A stretch of DNA of 64,000 nt from Bacteroidota bacterium (lineage in GTDB: Bacteria; Bacteroidota; Bacteroidia; 2-12-FULL-35-15). This document shows positions 14,058 through 22,485 of the stretch, one piece after another. The position numbers and the translations under genes are program-made. The stretch spans positions 124,001 to 188,000 of the forward strand of contig JAOQAE010000002.1 in the NCBI GenBank assembly GCA_025963725.1, written 5' to 3'. Under the pieces are notes generated by a model. It was not told the origin of the DNA, made no database searches, and worked only from the letters and a program-made list of their open reading frames with translations. Each line of letters begins with the position of its first letter. Positions within the stretch are counted from its first letter, which is position 1.

Positions 14058-14760
14058 TGTTTAATAAGTTAATGGTGGTGCATGCATACAGTGCTGCTGT
14101 TTCTGTCCTCAGGCGGCTGCTTCCCAGGCTGATCTCTATAAAGCCATTTTCCACCGCAAGCCGTACTTCCTCCGCAGAAAAATCGCCTTCGGGCCCGATC
14201 AGTACAAGCGCATCTCCTTTGGTGAACCTGCTTTTCAGGTGCGGCAGCTGTTCCCGTGAATGGCAATGCGCAATGAATTTCTGCATTTGCAGTTCTTTTG
14301 TGCTGCTGATGAATTTCTTAAAGCCGCTCATTTCATGGATCTGCGGAAGGTAAGCTTTCAGGCTTTGCTTGATCGCCGCAATGGCCACCTTTTGCAGGCG
14401 CTCGGTCTTTACCACGGTGCGCTCGCTGTTATCGCAATCCAGCAGGCTGATCTCATCAATGCCGATCTCCGTAGCTTTTTCCACGAACCATTCGGTGCGG
14501 TCGTTGCTTTTTGTAGGCGCTATGGCAATGTGCAGCCGATGTAAGCGCTTGTCAAACTCTTTCTGGGAGGCGGTCACCCTCACGCTGCAATGCTTCTGGT
14601 GGGCATCCATGATCTCCGCCGTGTAAAAGCCTCCTTTGCCGTCGATCAGCCGGATAATGTCACCCGCTTCCAGCCTCAGCACGCGTACGGCGTGCCGGCT
14701 TTCTTCCTCGTTCAGCGTATAGGCAGTGCCGCTTATGTCGGGTGTGTAAAAGAGATGCAT
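14050..14760 (-). CDS. rsmE: 16S rRNA (uracil1498-N3)-methyltransferase RsmE
   Basis: A 236-residue SPOUT methylase that methylates N3 of U1498 in the decoding region of 16S rRNA using SAM. An N-terminal PUA-like domain (residues ~1-70, with EEESRHAVRVLRLEAGD) precedes the knotted catalytic domain with I-A-P-T-K-S-N-D-R-T-E-W (~83), V-L-I-G-P-E-G-D-F-S (~185) and S-L-G-S-S-R-L-R-T-E-T-A (~208). All three signature blocks are intact and the length is normal. The downstream DUF1189-like gene overlaps its end by 8 bp. Confidence 0.93.
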   Translation of the reverse strand: MHLFYTPDISGTAYTLNEEESRHAVRVLRLEAGDIIRLIDGKGGFYTAEIMDAHQKHCSVRVTASQKEFDKRLHRLHIAIAPTKSNDRTEWFVEKATEIGIDEISLLDCDNSERTVVKTERLQKVAIAAIKQSLKAYLPQIHEMSGFKKFISSTKELQMQKFIAHCHSREQLPHLKSRFTKGDALVLIGPEGDFSAEEVRLAVENGFIEISLGSSRLRTETAALYACTTINLLNND

Positions 14761-15092
14761 GGGGGTAAAAGTAGTAAAAAGTAGGGAGATGGAGGTGGGA
14801 GCTGGGAGAAAGGAGGGCGATGCTTGTTAGAGTGTTTTTTTGATTTTAGCAGAAGTTATCGTCATACCGTGCTACGAGACGGTATCTCTACGGAATTATG
14901 CTGCGTGCAAGATACAAGTGCAGGTGGAATTCTATACATACAGCTCTGCGTTCTCCGCGCCTCTGCGAGAAGCTCTGCAAGCTTCAAGATTGCGCAGAGA
15001 TGCCGTGTCGTGGCACGGCATGACGGAACAGATGGGCTTGGAATGACATACGTAACCCTCTGCGTTCTCCGCGCCTCTGCGAGAAACACAAA
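14761..15092. other. Repeat-filled intergenic region
   Basis: No gene is seen. It holds a REP family A element (14860-15026) and two copies of CTCTGCGTTCTCCGCGCCTC (near 14944 and 15059), an anonymous repeat that also appears in part near 28540 and 53450. Confidence 0.6.
14860..15026. repeat. REP family A element (two hairpins in inverted orientation)
   Basis: The left half CGTCATACCGTGCTACGAGACGGTAT and the right half ATGCCGTGTCGTGGCACGGCATGACG are each palindromic and are inverted relative to each other. Other members lie at 21147-21250, 54387-54418, 55406-55486 and 60327-60408. In this copy the hairpin arms have changed in a compensating way (CCGTG becomes GCCGTG with its partner changed too). 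Confidence 0.7.
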
Positions 15093-15119
15093 TAAAAATG
15101 CCCCGATAAACCGGGGCAT
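15093..15119 (-). terminator. Rho-independent terminator of pckA
   Basis: ATGCCCCG (15098-15105) pairs with CGGGGCAT (15112-15119). Read on the minus strand the stem is followed by a T run (complement of 15093-15098). It lies 32 bp past the pckA stop. Confidence 0.75.
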
Positions 15120-15150
15120 CTCTATAAATAATTAACAACCTTAATTAAAC

Positions 15151-16764
15151 CTAAGCATTCACAGCAGCTTTTGGAGCGGCAGCCATGATCTCTTCATTTG
15201 CAGCATTTGCATACTGCTCAAAATTCTTGATGAACGAAGCTGCCAATTTGTTGGCGGTAGCATCGTACGCATCCTTGTCTTTCCAGGTAGCGCGCGGGTT
15301 CAGGATCTCTGCAGGAACGCCCGGGCATTCCGTTGGCATCTGCAATCCAAACACAGGCAATGTATCATATTTCACCCCATCCAGCTTGCCGGTTAATGCG
15401 GCAGTGATCATGGAGCGGGTGTACGACAGCTTCATGCGGCTTCCTGTTCCGAATGCTCCGCCTGACCAGCCGGTGTTCACCAGCCAAACGTTCACTTTAT
15501 TGTCTTTTAATTTTTTACCCAGCAGCTCCGCATATTTGGTAGGGTGCAGCGGTAAAAACACTTTTCCGAAGCAGGCCGAGAAGGTGAGTGTTGGCTCCGT
15601 GATGCCCATTTCGGTTCCGGCAACCTTGGCGGTATAGCCTGAAATGAAATGATACATGGCCTGTCCCGGGGTTAATTTGGAGATCGGAGGCAATACGCCG
15701 TACGCATCGCAGGTAAGGAAGAAGATGTTCTTTGGTACGTTACCAACAGAAGGCTCAACGGCATTCTGGATGTAATGGATCGGGTAGCTTACGCGGGTAT
15801 TCTCCGTTTTGGAGATGTTCGAGAAATCAACGGTGGAGGTGTTCTCGTAATATTCAATGTTTTCGAGCAGGGAGCCAAACTTCACGGCAGCCCAGATCTC
15901 CGGTTCTTTCTCTTTGGTGAGGTCTACACATTTCGCGTAGCATCCGCCTTCGAAGTTGAACACGCCTTTGTCGCTCCAGCCATGCTCATCGTCACCGATC
16001 AGTCCGCGGTTAGGGTCGGCTGAAAGGGTGGTTTTTCCTGTTCCCGAAAGCCCGAAGAATACGGCAGTATCGCCATCCTTGCCAATGTTGGCGGAGCAGT
16101 GCATGGAAAGCACGTTCTTTTCGTGCGGTAAAATATAGTTCAATAAAGAGAAGATTCCTTTTTTGATCTCGCCGGTATAGCCGGAACCACCGATCAGGAC
16201 AACCTTCTTTGTCATATTAAGAATGGTGAAATTGTGCTGGCGGGTACCGTCGATCTCAGGCACGGCACGAAAGCCGGGAGCGCAGATGATGGTCCATTCC
16301 GGATCAAAGTTCATGATCTCGTCGAGGGTGGGACGGAGGAACAGGTTATTGGCAAACAGGTTCGACCATGGGTATTCGGTAACTACGCGGATGTTGAGGC
16401 GGAATTCCGGTGCGGCGCAGGCGTATGAATCGCGTACGTACACTTCTTTTCCTGCCAGGTAAGCGGCAACGCGGTTATAAAGCGTATCAAATTTATCGGC
16501 ATCAAATTTAAAATTAACATCGCTCCACCAGATCGTATCCTTTGTTTTTTCATCAAGCACAATGAATTTATCCTTTGGTGAGCGCCCGGTGAATTCGCCG
16601 GTATCAACAGCTAATGCCCCGGTATCTGTAAGCATTCCTTCTCCACGTACGATCGTTTCTTCAACAAGCTCTGCAGCATTCAAATTCCAGTATGCAGCAG
16701 AAACATTTCCTAAACCTAAACTTGCAATGCTTGCATTTTTGGCTTTAATTCCAAATTCGTTCAT
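15151..16764 (-). CDS. pckA: Phosphoenolpyruvate carboxykinase (ATP)
   Basis: A 537-residue enzyme that converts oxaloacetate and ATP to phosphoenolpyruvate, ADP and CO2, the committed step of gluconeogenesis. Key signatures are G-R-S-P-K-D-K-F (residues 60-67), the kinase-1a P-loop G-L-S-G-T-G-K-T (238-245), the metal-binding D-D-E-H-G-W (258-263) and the adenine-binding region near W-L-V-N-T-G-W-S-G-G (~430). Length agrees with the ATP-type family (~530-540 aa) and not with the GTP-type. It is a single-gene unit with its own terminator and a 200-bp AT-rich promoter region upstream. Confidence 0.97.
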   Translation of the reverse strand: MNEFGIKAKNASIASLGLGNVSAAYWNLNAAELVEETIVRGEGMLTDTGALAVDTGEFTGRSPKDKFIVLDEKTKDTIWWSDVNFKFDADKFDTLYNRVAAYLAGKEVYVRDSYACAAPEFRLNIRVVTEYPWSNLFANNLFLRPTLDEIMNFDPEWTIICAPGFRAVPEIDGTRQHNFTILNMTKKVVLIGGSGYTGEIKKGIFSLLNYILPHEKNVLSMHCSANIGKDGDTAVFFGLSGTGKTTLSADPNRGLIGDDEHGWSDKGVFNFEGGCYAKCVDLTKEKEPEIWAAVKFGSLLENIEYYENTSTVDFSNISKTENTRVSYPIHYIQNAVEPSVGNVPKNIFFLTCDAYGVLPPISKLTPGQAMYHFISGYTAKVAGTEMGITEPTLTFSACFGKVFLPLHPTKYAELLGKKLKDNKVNVWLVNTGWSGGAFGTGSRMKLSYTRSMITAALTGKLDGVKYDTLPVFGLQMPTECPGVPAEILNPRATWKDKDAYDATANKLAASFIKNFEQYANAANEEIMAAAPKAAVNA

Positions 16765-16803
16765 TTCTTTTGTTTTTGGTTAATTTTTTTGATTTTAAGG
16801 ACA

Positions 16804-16811
16804 CAAATTTA
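16804..16811 (-). promoter_or_regulatory. -7 element (TAAATTTG) upstream of pckA
   Basis: On the minus strand TAAATTTG matches TAnnTTTG and lies 39 nt before the pckA ATG. No clear -33 TTG at the standard spacing is seen. Confidence 0.45.
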
Positions 16812-16981
16812 AAAAATATTGAGCAATCGGGGCTTATTAATATTTTTAAACGGGTTATAAACACCGATATTTTTAAAAAATGTATAATTTAATTGAATGA
16901 TTGTTAATTAATTATAAATTATATGTAAAGTTACAATATAGTTAAAAGTGTTAATAATTAACAGCGTGATCGGCTTCGGTT

Positions 16982-17386
16982 TTATTCTTTTTTAAATGCC
17001 GAAAAGCCTGTCAGCAGCCAGCCTGCGATCAGGAAAACCCCGCCGAGGGGTGTTACCGGGCCAAGCCAGCGCATAGTGCCCAAGCCCATAAGCCCCGCCG
17101 TGGAAAGCAGGTACAAAGAGCCGGAGAACAGCACAATGCCCGCCATAAAGCAATACCCCGCCTTCGGGATCAGCCTGCTGTTCAGCTTGTCGGATAAAAG
17201 CGCAAGGCAGAGCAGCGCCAGGCTGTGATAGATCTGGTAGCGGGCTCCCGTTTCAAATGCCTGCAGCTCATTCGCGGTAATAGCGCCGCTTTCCATCTTG
17301 GTTTTCAGGAAGTGCGCCGCCATGGCCCCGAGGGCAACACCTATGGCCCCCGAAATTCCAGCAAACCGGATCAGTCGTTTTTGCAT
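16982..17386 (-). CDS. DUF423 small integral membrane protein
   Basis: A 134-residue protein with four predicted membrane helices. The N-terminus contains F-A-G-I-S-G-A-I-G-V-A-L-G-A-M-A-A-H, followed by E-T-G-A-R-Y-Q-I-Y-H-S-L-A-L (~45-58) and a C-terminal T-P-L-G-G-V-F-L-I-A-G-W, the conserved blocks of DUF423 (YgdD/YwdK type). Length is typical. The cellular role is unknown. It is divergent from the helical-repeat gene at 17508 and separate from pckA. Confidence 0.88.
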   Translation of the reverse strand: MQKRLIRFAGISGAIGVALGAMAAHFLKTKMESGAITANELQAFETGARYQIYHSLALLCLALLSDKLNSRLIPKAGYCFMAGIVLFSGSLYLLSTAGLMGLGTMRWLGPVTPLGGVFLIAGWLLTGFSAFKKE

Positions 17387-17507
17387 GGCTTAAAGTTATT
17401 AAAAATGTGTGCCCGCGATCCGGAATACCATAAAAAATTCAAATGAAAGTATTTGCTATTTTTACAGAATGCCTGCCACAGGCCGATGTACGCATAAACA
17501 GGAAAGC

Positions 17508-18998
17508 ATGAACAAGCATTTATATGAGTCGTACCGGAAGCTGAACGATACCGAGCGTGCCGAATTTGCCGGCAGGTTCAAAAATTCCCCTACGGTTGTG
17601 AAGTTCATAAAGTTTGTGGAGCGCAGCACGGTGCCCGGTTTCAAAACGTCCGCCGCCATTGATTCGGTGTATGCCGACGAGAAGGGACAGACTGCTTACA
17701 GCGTGCTCGAGAACCGCTTCTTCAAGCTCCGGAAAAAGATGCTGGATGAGCTGGAAGGGATGAAGAAGAACGACAGCTCACTTGTCCATACCGAAGAAGA
17801 GCTGAAATTCCTCGCGGCAAAGCAGCTGATCGCCTCCGAAAACAAGGAAGCGGCATACAGGCAGCTGGCCGAGCTGGAAAGAACCTGCTGGGAGCGGAAC
17901 ATTTTCGAGTTGCTTCCCGCTGTGATCGACCAGATGATCTTCTGCAACCAGTCCTTTAACCGCATCGAAAACAACAGGGAGCTGTTCAGCCGCCAGGAAA
18001 AAGCCATCGGGCTGCTGAACGATATCAGCATCTGCGGCATGACCACCCGGAAGATCTACGAGATTAATTTTACGAAAGGCGTTAAATACGCTGCGAAGGA
18101 GCTGGCCCTGATGCGCGGCCTGGCAACAAAGCATAAGCAATACCCGCGCTTTTTAATGTGCTACCACCACGTTTCGGCCTATTACAAGCTCGGCTCCAAG
18201 GATTATGAGAATGATGTGCAGGTGCTGAGCCGCCACCTGTCCGCTTTCAAAAAGCTGCATGCCGCCCATCCCATGGTGCCGCTCATGAATTACAAGGTGA
18301 ACTATGTGCAGCAGCAGCACATGCACTTTAGCCAGATGATCATCGCCTTCCATTTCCGCCGCTGCGAGTTTGAAGAGGCTTACGAGGTGATGAAGGATGT
18401 GTGGGAGCTGATCAACCGGGAAGGCTCCATCCTTAAAATGTACAAAACGGAAGCTTCCTATTACAACATGATCACCGCGCAAAGCATGGCGCACCGCTAC
18501 ACCGAGGCGCTGGATACGATCAACGATTTTATGGCCTACCTCAAAACCAATCACCAAACCGACAAGCTGGTGCTGGCGAATGTGCTGAAGGCAAGGATCT
18601 ATGCCGATGTGTACCCGCAGTCGTATAAGATGGATCCCGCTTTTCTCTTAGAGCAGGTGGATGAATACCTGAAAGTGTTGAAGAGGTCGGACAACCGGAT
18701 GATCTCGCTCGACCAGACACTGGTGCTAAAAGCAAAGCTGCTTGTATTCAAAGGCAGCTACGAAAAGGCGCTGAAGGTGCTTTCCGATCCTGTTGCGCAG
18801 GAATATCTGTCGGGGCTCCGGCTGCTGGATGCTACCACGGAGCTCATCCGCATCCTGCAGGAAAACGCTGCCCATAAAAGCAAAAAGCTGGGCGAGCTGG
18901 CAAAGTCGGTGCAGTCGGCAAAGCACAAAGCTTCCACGCCGGCGGAGTTCATGCACATTTACTGGATGCAGCATTACCTGAAACATCTCCTCCGCTAA
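17508..18998 (+). CDS. Alpha-helical repeat (TPR-like) hypothetical protein
   Basis: A 496-residue soluble protein, almost wholly alpha-helical, with degenerate TPR-like helix pairs from about residue 90 to the end (for example E-L-K-F-L-A-A-K-Q-L-I-A-S-E-N-K-E-A-A-Y and Y-N-M-I-T-A-Q-S-M-A-H-R-Y-T-E-A-L). No signal peptide is seen. I chose the ATG at 17508 because it follows AGGAAAG at proper spacing; the frame stays open upstream to a GTG at 17409. The family is seen widely in Bacteroidota but its function is unknown; a scaffold role is likely for such folds. It is followed by the saccharopine dehydrogenase-like gene after 53 bp. Confidence 0.75.
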   Translation: MNKHLYESYRKLNDTERAEFAGRFKNSPTVVKFIKFVERSTVPGFKTSAAIDSVYADEKGQTAYSVLENRFFKLRKKMLDELEGMKKNDSSLVHTEEELKFLAAKQLIASENKEAAYRQLAELERTCWERNIFELLPAVIDQMIFCNQSFNRIENNRELFSRQEKAIGLLNDISICGMTTRKIYEINFTKGVKYAAKELALMRGLATKHKQYPRFLMCYHHVSAYYKLGSKDYENDVQVLSRHLSAFKKLHAAHPMVPLMNYKVNYVQQQHMHFSQMIIAFHFRRCEFEEAYEVMKDVWELINREGSILKMYKTEASYYNMITAQSMAHRYTEALDTINDFMAYLKTNHQTDKLVLANVLKARIYADVYPQSYKMDPAFLLEQVDEYLKVLKRSDNRMISLDQTLVLKAKLLVFKGSYEKALKVLSDPVAQEYLSGLRLLDATTELIRILQENAAHKSKKLGELAKSVQSAKHKASTPAEFMHIYWMQHYLKHLLR

Positions 18999-19051
18999 GC
19001 GCAGAATTACAATAAATAGTTTTAATTTCGCCAATTAATAAATCAGTGGCA

Positions 19052-20383
19052 ATGAAAAACATTTTGGTAATAGGAGCGGGGCGTTCATCATCATCTCTCA
19101 TTAAGTATCTGTTGGACAATTCGGACAAGGAAGGCTGGAGCGTGACGGTAGCGGACGTTTCGCTGGAGGCGGTAATGCAGAAAACGCAGGGCCATCCCAA
19201 TAGCAGGGCCATCGAATTCGATATCAACAACGAGCAGCAGCGCGCGGAAGAGATCAGCTATGCCGACCTTGTGATCTCCATGCTTCCCGCCTTTATGCAC
19301 ATGAATGTGGCCAGCGACTGCCTTCGCTTTAAAAAGCACCTCGCCACAGCTTCCTATGTATCCAAAGAAATGGCAGACATGCACGTGGCCGCCCAGGAAG
19401 CAGGCATTGTGCTGCTGAATGAAACAGGCCTCGATCCGGGGATCGACCATGCTTCCGCGATGAAGGTGATCGATGAGATCTATGAGAAAAAAGGGCAGAT
19501 CACTTTATTCAAATCATACTGCGGAGGGCTGGTGGCTCCCGAAAGCAACACCAACCCATGGGGCTATAAATTTTCATGGAACCCGCGGAATGTGATCCTG
19601 GCAGGACAAGGCACAGCCCAGTACATTGAAAAAGGACAATACAAATACATTCCGTACAACCGCTTGTTCACCCAGATCGATACCATTGACATTGATGGCC
19701 TCGGCAAGTTCGATGCGTATGCGAACCGTGATTCATTATCATACCGCCATCTGTACCGCATCGACAATATCCCCACCATGCTGCGCGGCACCCTGCGCAT
19801 GCCCGGCTACTGCAGGGCATGGAACGTGTTTGTGAAGCTGGGCTTAACCGATGATACCTATAAGATCGAAGCCTCCGACAAGCTAACCTATCCCGAGCTG
19901 CTCGATGCCTATCTGCCGGAAGGCACACAAAGCACCAAAGAGAAGCTGAGGAACTTCATGGGAAAGGAAATGGATGAGGAGATCATGGCAAAGATCGAAT
20001 GGCTTGGAGTGTTCGAGCCTGTGCAGATAGGAATTCCGAACGCCTCTCCCGCACAGATCCTGCAGCACCTGCTGGAAGAAAAATGGAAGCTGGAGGAGCA
20101 CGACAAGGACATGATCGTGATGCAGCACCAATTCACCTATACAACAGCTGAAAAGAAAACAAAAACGATCCTTTCCTCGCTTGTTGTGCAAGGGGAGGAC
20201 CAGGTACATACCGCAATGGCAAAAACAGTGGGCCTCCCGCTGGCCATCACCGCAAAGCTGATCCTGCAAGGGAAGATCCTGGCGCGCGGCGTGGTGATCC
20301 CTACAAGCAAAGAGATCTACATTCCACTTTTGGAAGAGCTCGAAACGCTGGGCGTACGCTTCGAGGAAAAAGAAATCGACTGA
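19052..20383 (+). CDS. Saccharopine dehydrogenase-family protein
   Basis: A 443-residue NAD(P)-dependent enzyme. The N-terminus is a Rossmann fold (I-L-V-I-G-A-G-R-S-S-S-S-L, residues ~4-16) with A-D-V-S at the end of strand 2, then the family block N-E-T-G-L-D-P-G-I-D-H-A-S-A (~120-133), and a C-terminal catalytic-like domain. It is related to saccharopine reductases of the lysine pathway; the exact substrate in Bacteroidota (lysine degradation or another amino-acid derivative) cannot be told here. I chose the ATG at 19052; a GTG two codons earlier is also in frame. Confidence 0.88.
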   Translation: MKNILVIGAGRSSSSLIKYLLDNSDKEGWSVTVADVSLEAVMQKTQGHPNSRAIEFDINNEQQRAEEISYADLVISMLPAFMHMNVASDCLRFKKHLATASYVSKEMADMHVAAQEAGIVLLNETGLDPGIDHASAMKVIDEIYEKKGQITLFKSYCGGLVAPESNTNPWGYKFSWNPRNVILAGQGTAQYIEKGQYKYIPYNRLFTQIDTIDIDGLGKFDAYANRDSLSYRHLYRIDNIPTMLRGTLRMPGYCRAWNVFVKLGLTDDTYKIEASDKLTYPELLDAYLPEGTQSTKEKLRNFMGKEMDEEIMAKIEWLGVFEPVQIGIPNASPAQILQHLLEEKWKLEEHDKDMIVMQHQFTYTTAEKKTKTILSSLVVQGEDQVHTAMAKTVGLPLAITAKLILQGKILARGVVIPTSKEIYIPLLEELETLGVRFEEKEID

Positions 20384-20433
20384 TGTAAAATATCCGTTTC
20401 TTTTGCGCGTTCAAAGGCATCTATCCAATCACG

Positions 20434-21111
20434 GTGATCAGAACCCTCTTCCGCTATTTCTTCAGGGCCCTGCTGGGCATTATTGCATTTATTCTTCTCT
20501 GGCTGGTTTTAGCGGTTGCACTGCCTTACATTCATTACGGCTATAAGGCTCAGCAGGAAGATCCATCCATCACCATCTTTATTGAATCGAACGGTGTGCA
20601 CACCGATTTTGTGATGCCTGTAAAAACCATGCAATGGGACTGGAGCAAAAAGATCCCGTATTCCGATTTTGAAGTGGCGGGGCCTTCGCATGAATACGTT
20701 TCTGTTGGCTGGGGAGATAAAGGCTTTTTTATCGGTACGCCTACCTGGGACGACCTTACGTTTTCAACTGCCTTTAACGCCGCTTTCGGGCTCAGCAGCA
20801 CCGCCATGCACGTTACGTACAAGCGTTTTCAGCCGAAGGAGGGTGAAAAATGCAAGCAGATGAGGATCACTTCCTCACAATACAGGATGCTGATCGGCTA
20901 TATTGAAAGCTCGTTCCAAAGCAAAGAGGGGAAGTACATGATGATCGATCATCCCGGTTATACCGACCACGACCGCTTTTACGAAGCAAAGGGAACTTAC
21001 AGCCTTTTCAATACCTGCAATGTGTGGACGGCTGCGGGGCTGAGGTGTATCGGTATAAGCACCGGAATGTGGACGCCTTTGGCTGGTGGGGTGATGCAGA
21101 ATCTGGAGTAG
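20434..21111 (+). CDS. DUF2459 (TIGR02117) family membrane-anchored protein
   Basis: A 225-residue protein with one N-terminal membrane helix (residues ~9-32) and a periplasmic domain with I-E-S-N-G-V-H-T-D-F (~50-59), V-G-W-G-D-K-G-F-F and F-N-T-C-N-V-W-T-A-A-G-L-R (~193-205). The last block resembles the T-C-N-T-W motif of TIGR02117 proteins, found beside urease genes in other bacteria; no urease genes are here. The Cys and His in conserved blocks suggest an enzyme of NlpC/P60-like type, but this is inference. The start is GTG at 20434; no in-frame ATG lies upstream. Confidence 0.75.
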   Translation: MIRTLFRYFFRALLGIIAFILLWLVLAVALPYIHYGYKAQQEDPSITIFIESNGVHTDFVMPVKTMQWDWSKKIPYSDFEVAGPSHEYVSVGWGDKGFFIGTPTWDDLTFSTAFNAAFGLSSTAMHVTYKRFQPKEGEKCKQMRITSSQYRMLIGYIESSFQSKEGKYMMIDHPGYTDHDRFYEAKGTYSLFNTCNVWTAAGLRCIGISTGMWTPLAGGVMQNLE

Positions 21112-21146
21112 TAAGTAAGGAATATATGAGTTATACCTTCGTGTTT

Positions 21147-21250
21147 GTCATCCCGTGCTCCGACACGGGATCTCTACGCAATCTAAATACCGGCAGATTC
21201 AGAACACCTTGTGATTAGAGAGCGATGCCGTGTCGTGGCACGGCATGACG
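21147..21250. repeat. REP family A element
   Basis: The left half GTCATCCCGTGCTCCGACACGGGATCT and right half GATGCCGTGTCGTGGCACGGCATGACG are inverted relative to each other. It lies between a plus-strand gene end and a minus-strand gene end (convergent), a position common for REP elements. Confidence 0.75.
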
Positions 21251-21254
21251 ATGT

Positions 21255-22475
21255 CTACTGCACGATCAGCTTCCCCGAAGCAACCATCTTCCCATCCGCG
21301 ATCAGCTTATAAATGTACATTCCCGCAGGCATCCGGTCACGCTCGATCGTAAACTCAGCTGCATCCAGCTGCTCAATATTCTTCAGCTGCCTTCCGCTGA
21401 TATCGAAGAGCATAAACGAGATCTTGCTGAACGCTTCCAGCGATGCAGAATTAAAGCTGAACGTGGCAGCGCTTTGCATCGGATTTGGGTACACTTTCAG
21501 GCTCGACCTCAGTTTGTCCATTTCGATCACGCCGTTGGACAAAGGATCGTAGCGCCAGAGGTCTTTTTGCGGAAGGGTATCATAGCCTGTTGCGAGGTAG
21601 CCGTAGCTCCCGATGGCGAAGGAAACTGCATTCGATCGTGCGCTTCCTGCAAAGTCGGTGATCGCCACCCAGGTGTTGAGAATGGAATTGTATTTCCAGA
21701 AATCTTTCCGGTTCGATAAGGTGTTGTCGTATCCCGTGCCTACGTAGCCGTCGGTGCCGATCGTAAATGCGGTGGCCCCGTAGCGTGGTGTTCCGCCATA
21801 ATTAGGGATGGCAGACCATGTATTTGCTGCTGCATCGTATTTATAAAAATCCTTTTTGAAGGTGCCATCGTCGCCGGTGCCCACATACGCGATGTTGCTG
21901 ATCACGAAAGCAACCGGCAAACGCCTCGGTGTGCCTGGGAAAGCAGCCTTTGCTGTCCATGAGTTTGTTGCAGGGTCGTACATCCAAAGGTCGTTCTTTA
22001 AGCTGCTGATGTCCTGCCCGCAGGTGATATATCCTTTGCTGTTCGCGGCGAAACCAACGGCGGAGCGCCTTGCGGTTCCTCCAAAATCCGCTTTTTGTGT
22101 CCAGGTATCGTTGCCGGCATCATACTCCCAGAGGTCTTTCAGATAAGGATTGGAGCCTTGTCCCGTGCCGATGTACGCCTTGTTGCCGATCACAAATACG
22201 GTCGCTGCATTTCTCGATAAGCCCGAGCCGGTAGTGCCGCCCATGCTTTGGATCTGTGTCCAGCTGTCGGTGATCTGGTTATACGAACTGAAATTACGGC
22301 GGTAGGAAGAGCTGTCGAAGCCGGTGCCCACAAATCCGCCGGTGCCTACGGTAAAGCCGACAGCAGCAGTGCGACCCGAAAGATTGGCGTCCGCTTTCCT
22401 GTACCACCAGCCCTGTGCCGGAAGCGTTAAGGAAAATGAACATAAGAGAACGAGTGAGTAAATTATTTTTTTCAT
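21255..22475 (-). CDS. Kelch-repeat protein with T9SS type A sorting domain
   Basis: A 406-residue secreted protein with a signal peptide (to about residue 20), six or so kelch-like blades of about 48 residues (each with G-x-x-G-T-G and a W-x(4)-D-x(3)-N-x-W-T-x-K pattern), and a C-terminal sorting domain of about 80 residues: L-K-V-Y-P-N-P-M-Q, then an M-P-A-G-M-Y-I-Y-K-L turn and K-L-I-V-Q. The tail should direct it through the type IX secretion system. It is the third of three tandem paralogues on the minus strand, 10 bp after its neighbour. Confidence 0.88.
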   Translation of the reverse strand: MKKIIYSLVLLCSFSLTLPAQGWWYRKADANLSGRTAAVGFTVGTGGFVGTGFDSSSYRRNFSSYNQITDSWTQIQSMGGTTGSGLSRNAATVFVIGNKAYIGTGQGSNPYLKDLWEYDAGNDTWTQKADFGGTARRSAVGFAANSKGYITCGQDISSLKNDLWMYDPATNSWTAKAAFPGTPRRLPVAFVISNIAYVGTGDDGTFKKDFYKYDAAANTWSAIPNYGGTPRYGATAFTIGTDGYVGTGYDNTLSNRKDFWKYNSILNTWVAITDFAGSARSNAVSFAIGSYGYLATGYDTLPQKDLWRYDPLSNGVIEMDKLRSSLKVYPNPMQSAATFSFNSASLEAFSKISFMLFDISGRQLKNIEQLDAAEFTIERDRMPAGMYIYKLIADGKMVASGKLIVQ

Positions 22476-22485
22476 AATTCTGAAA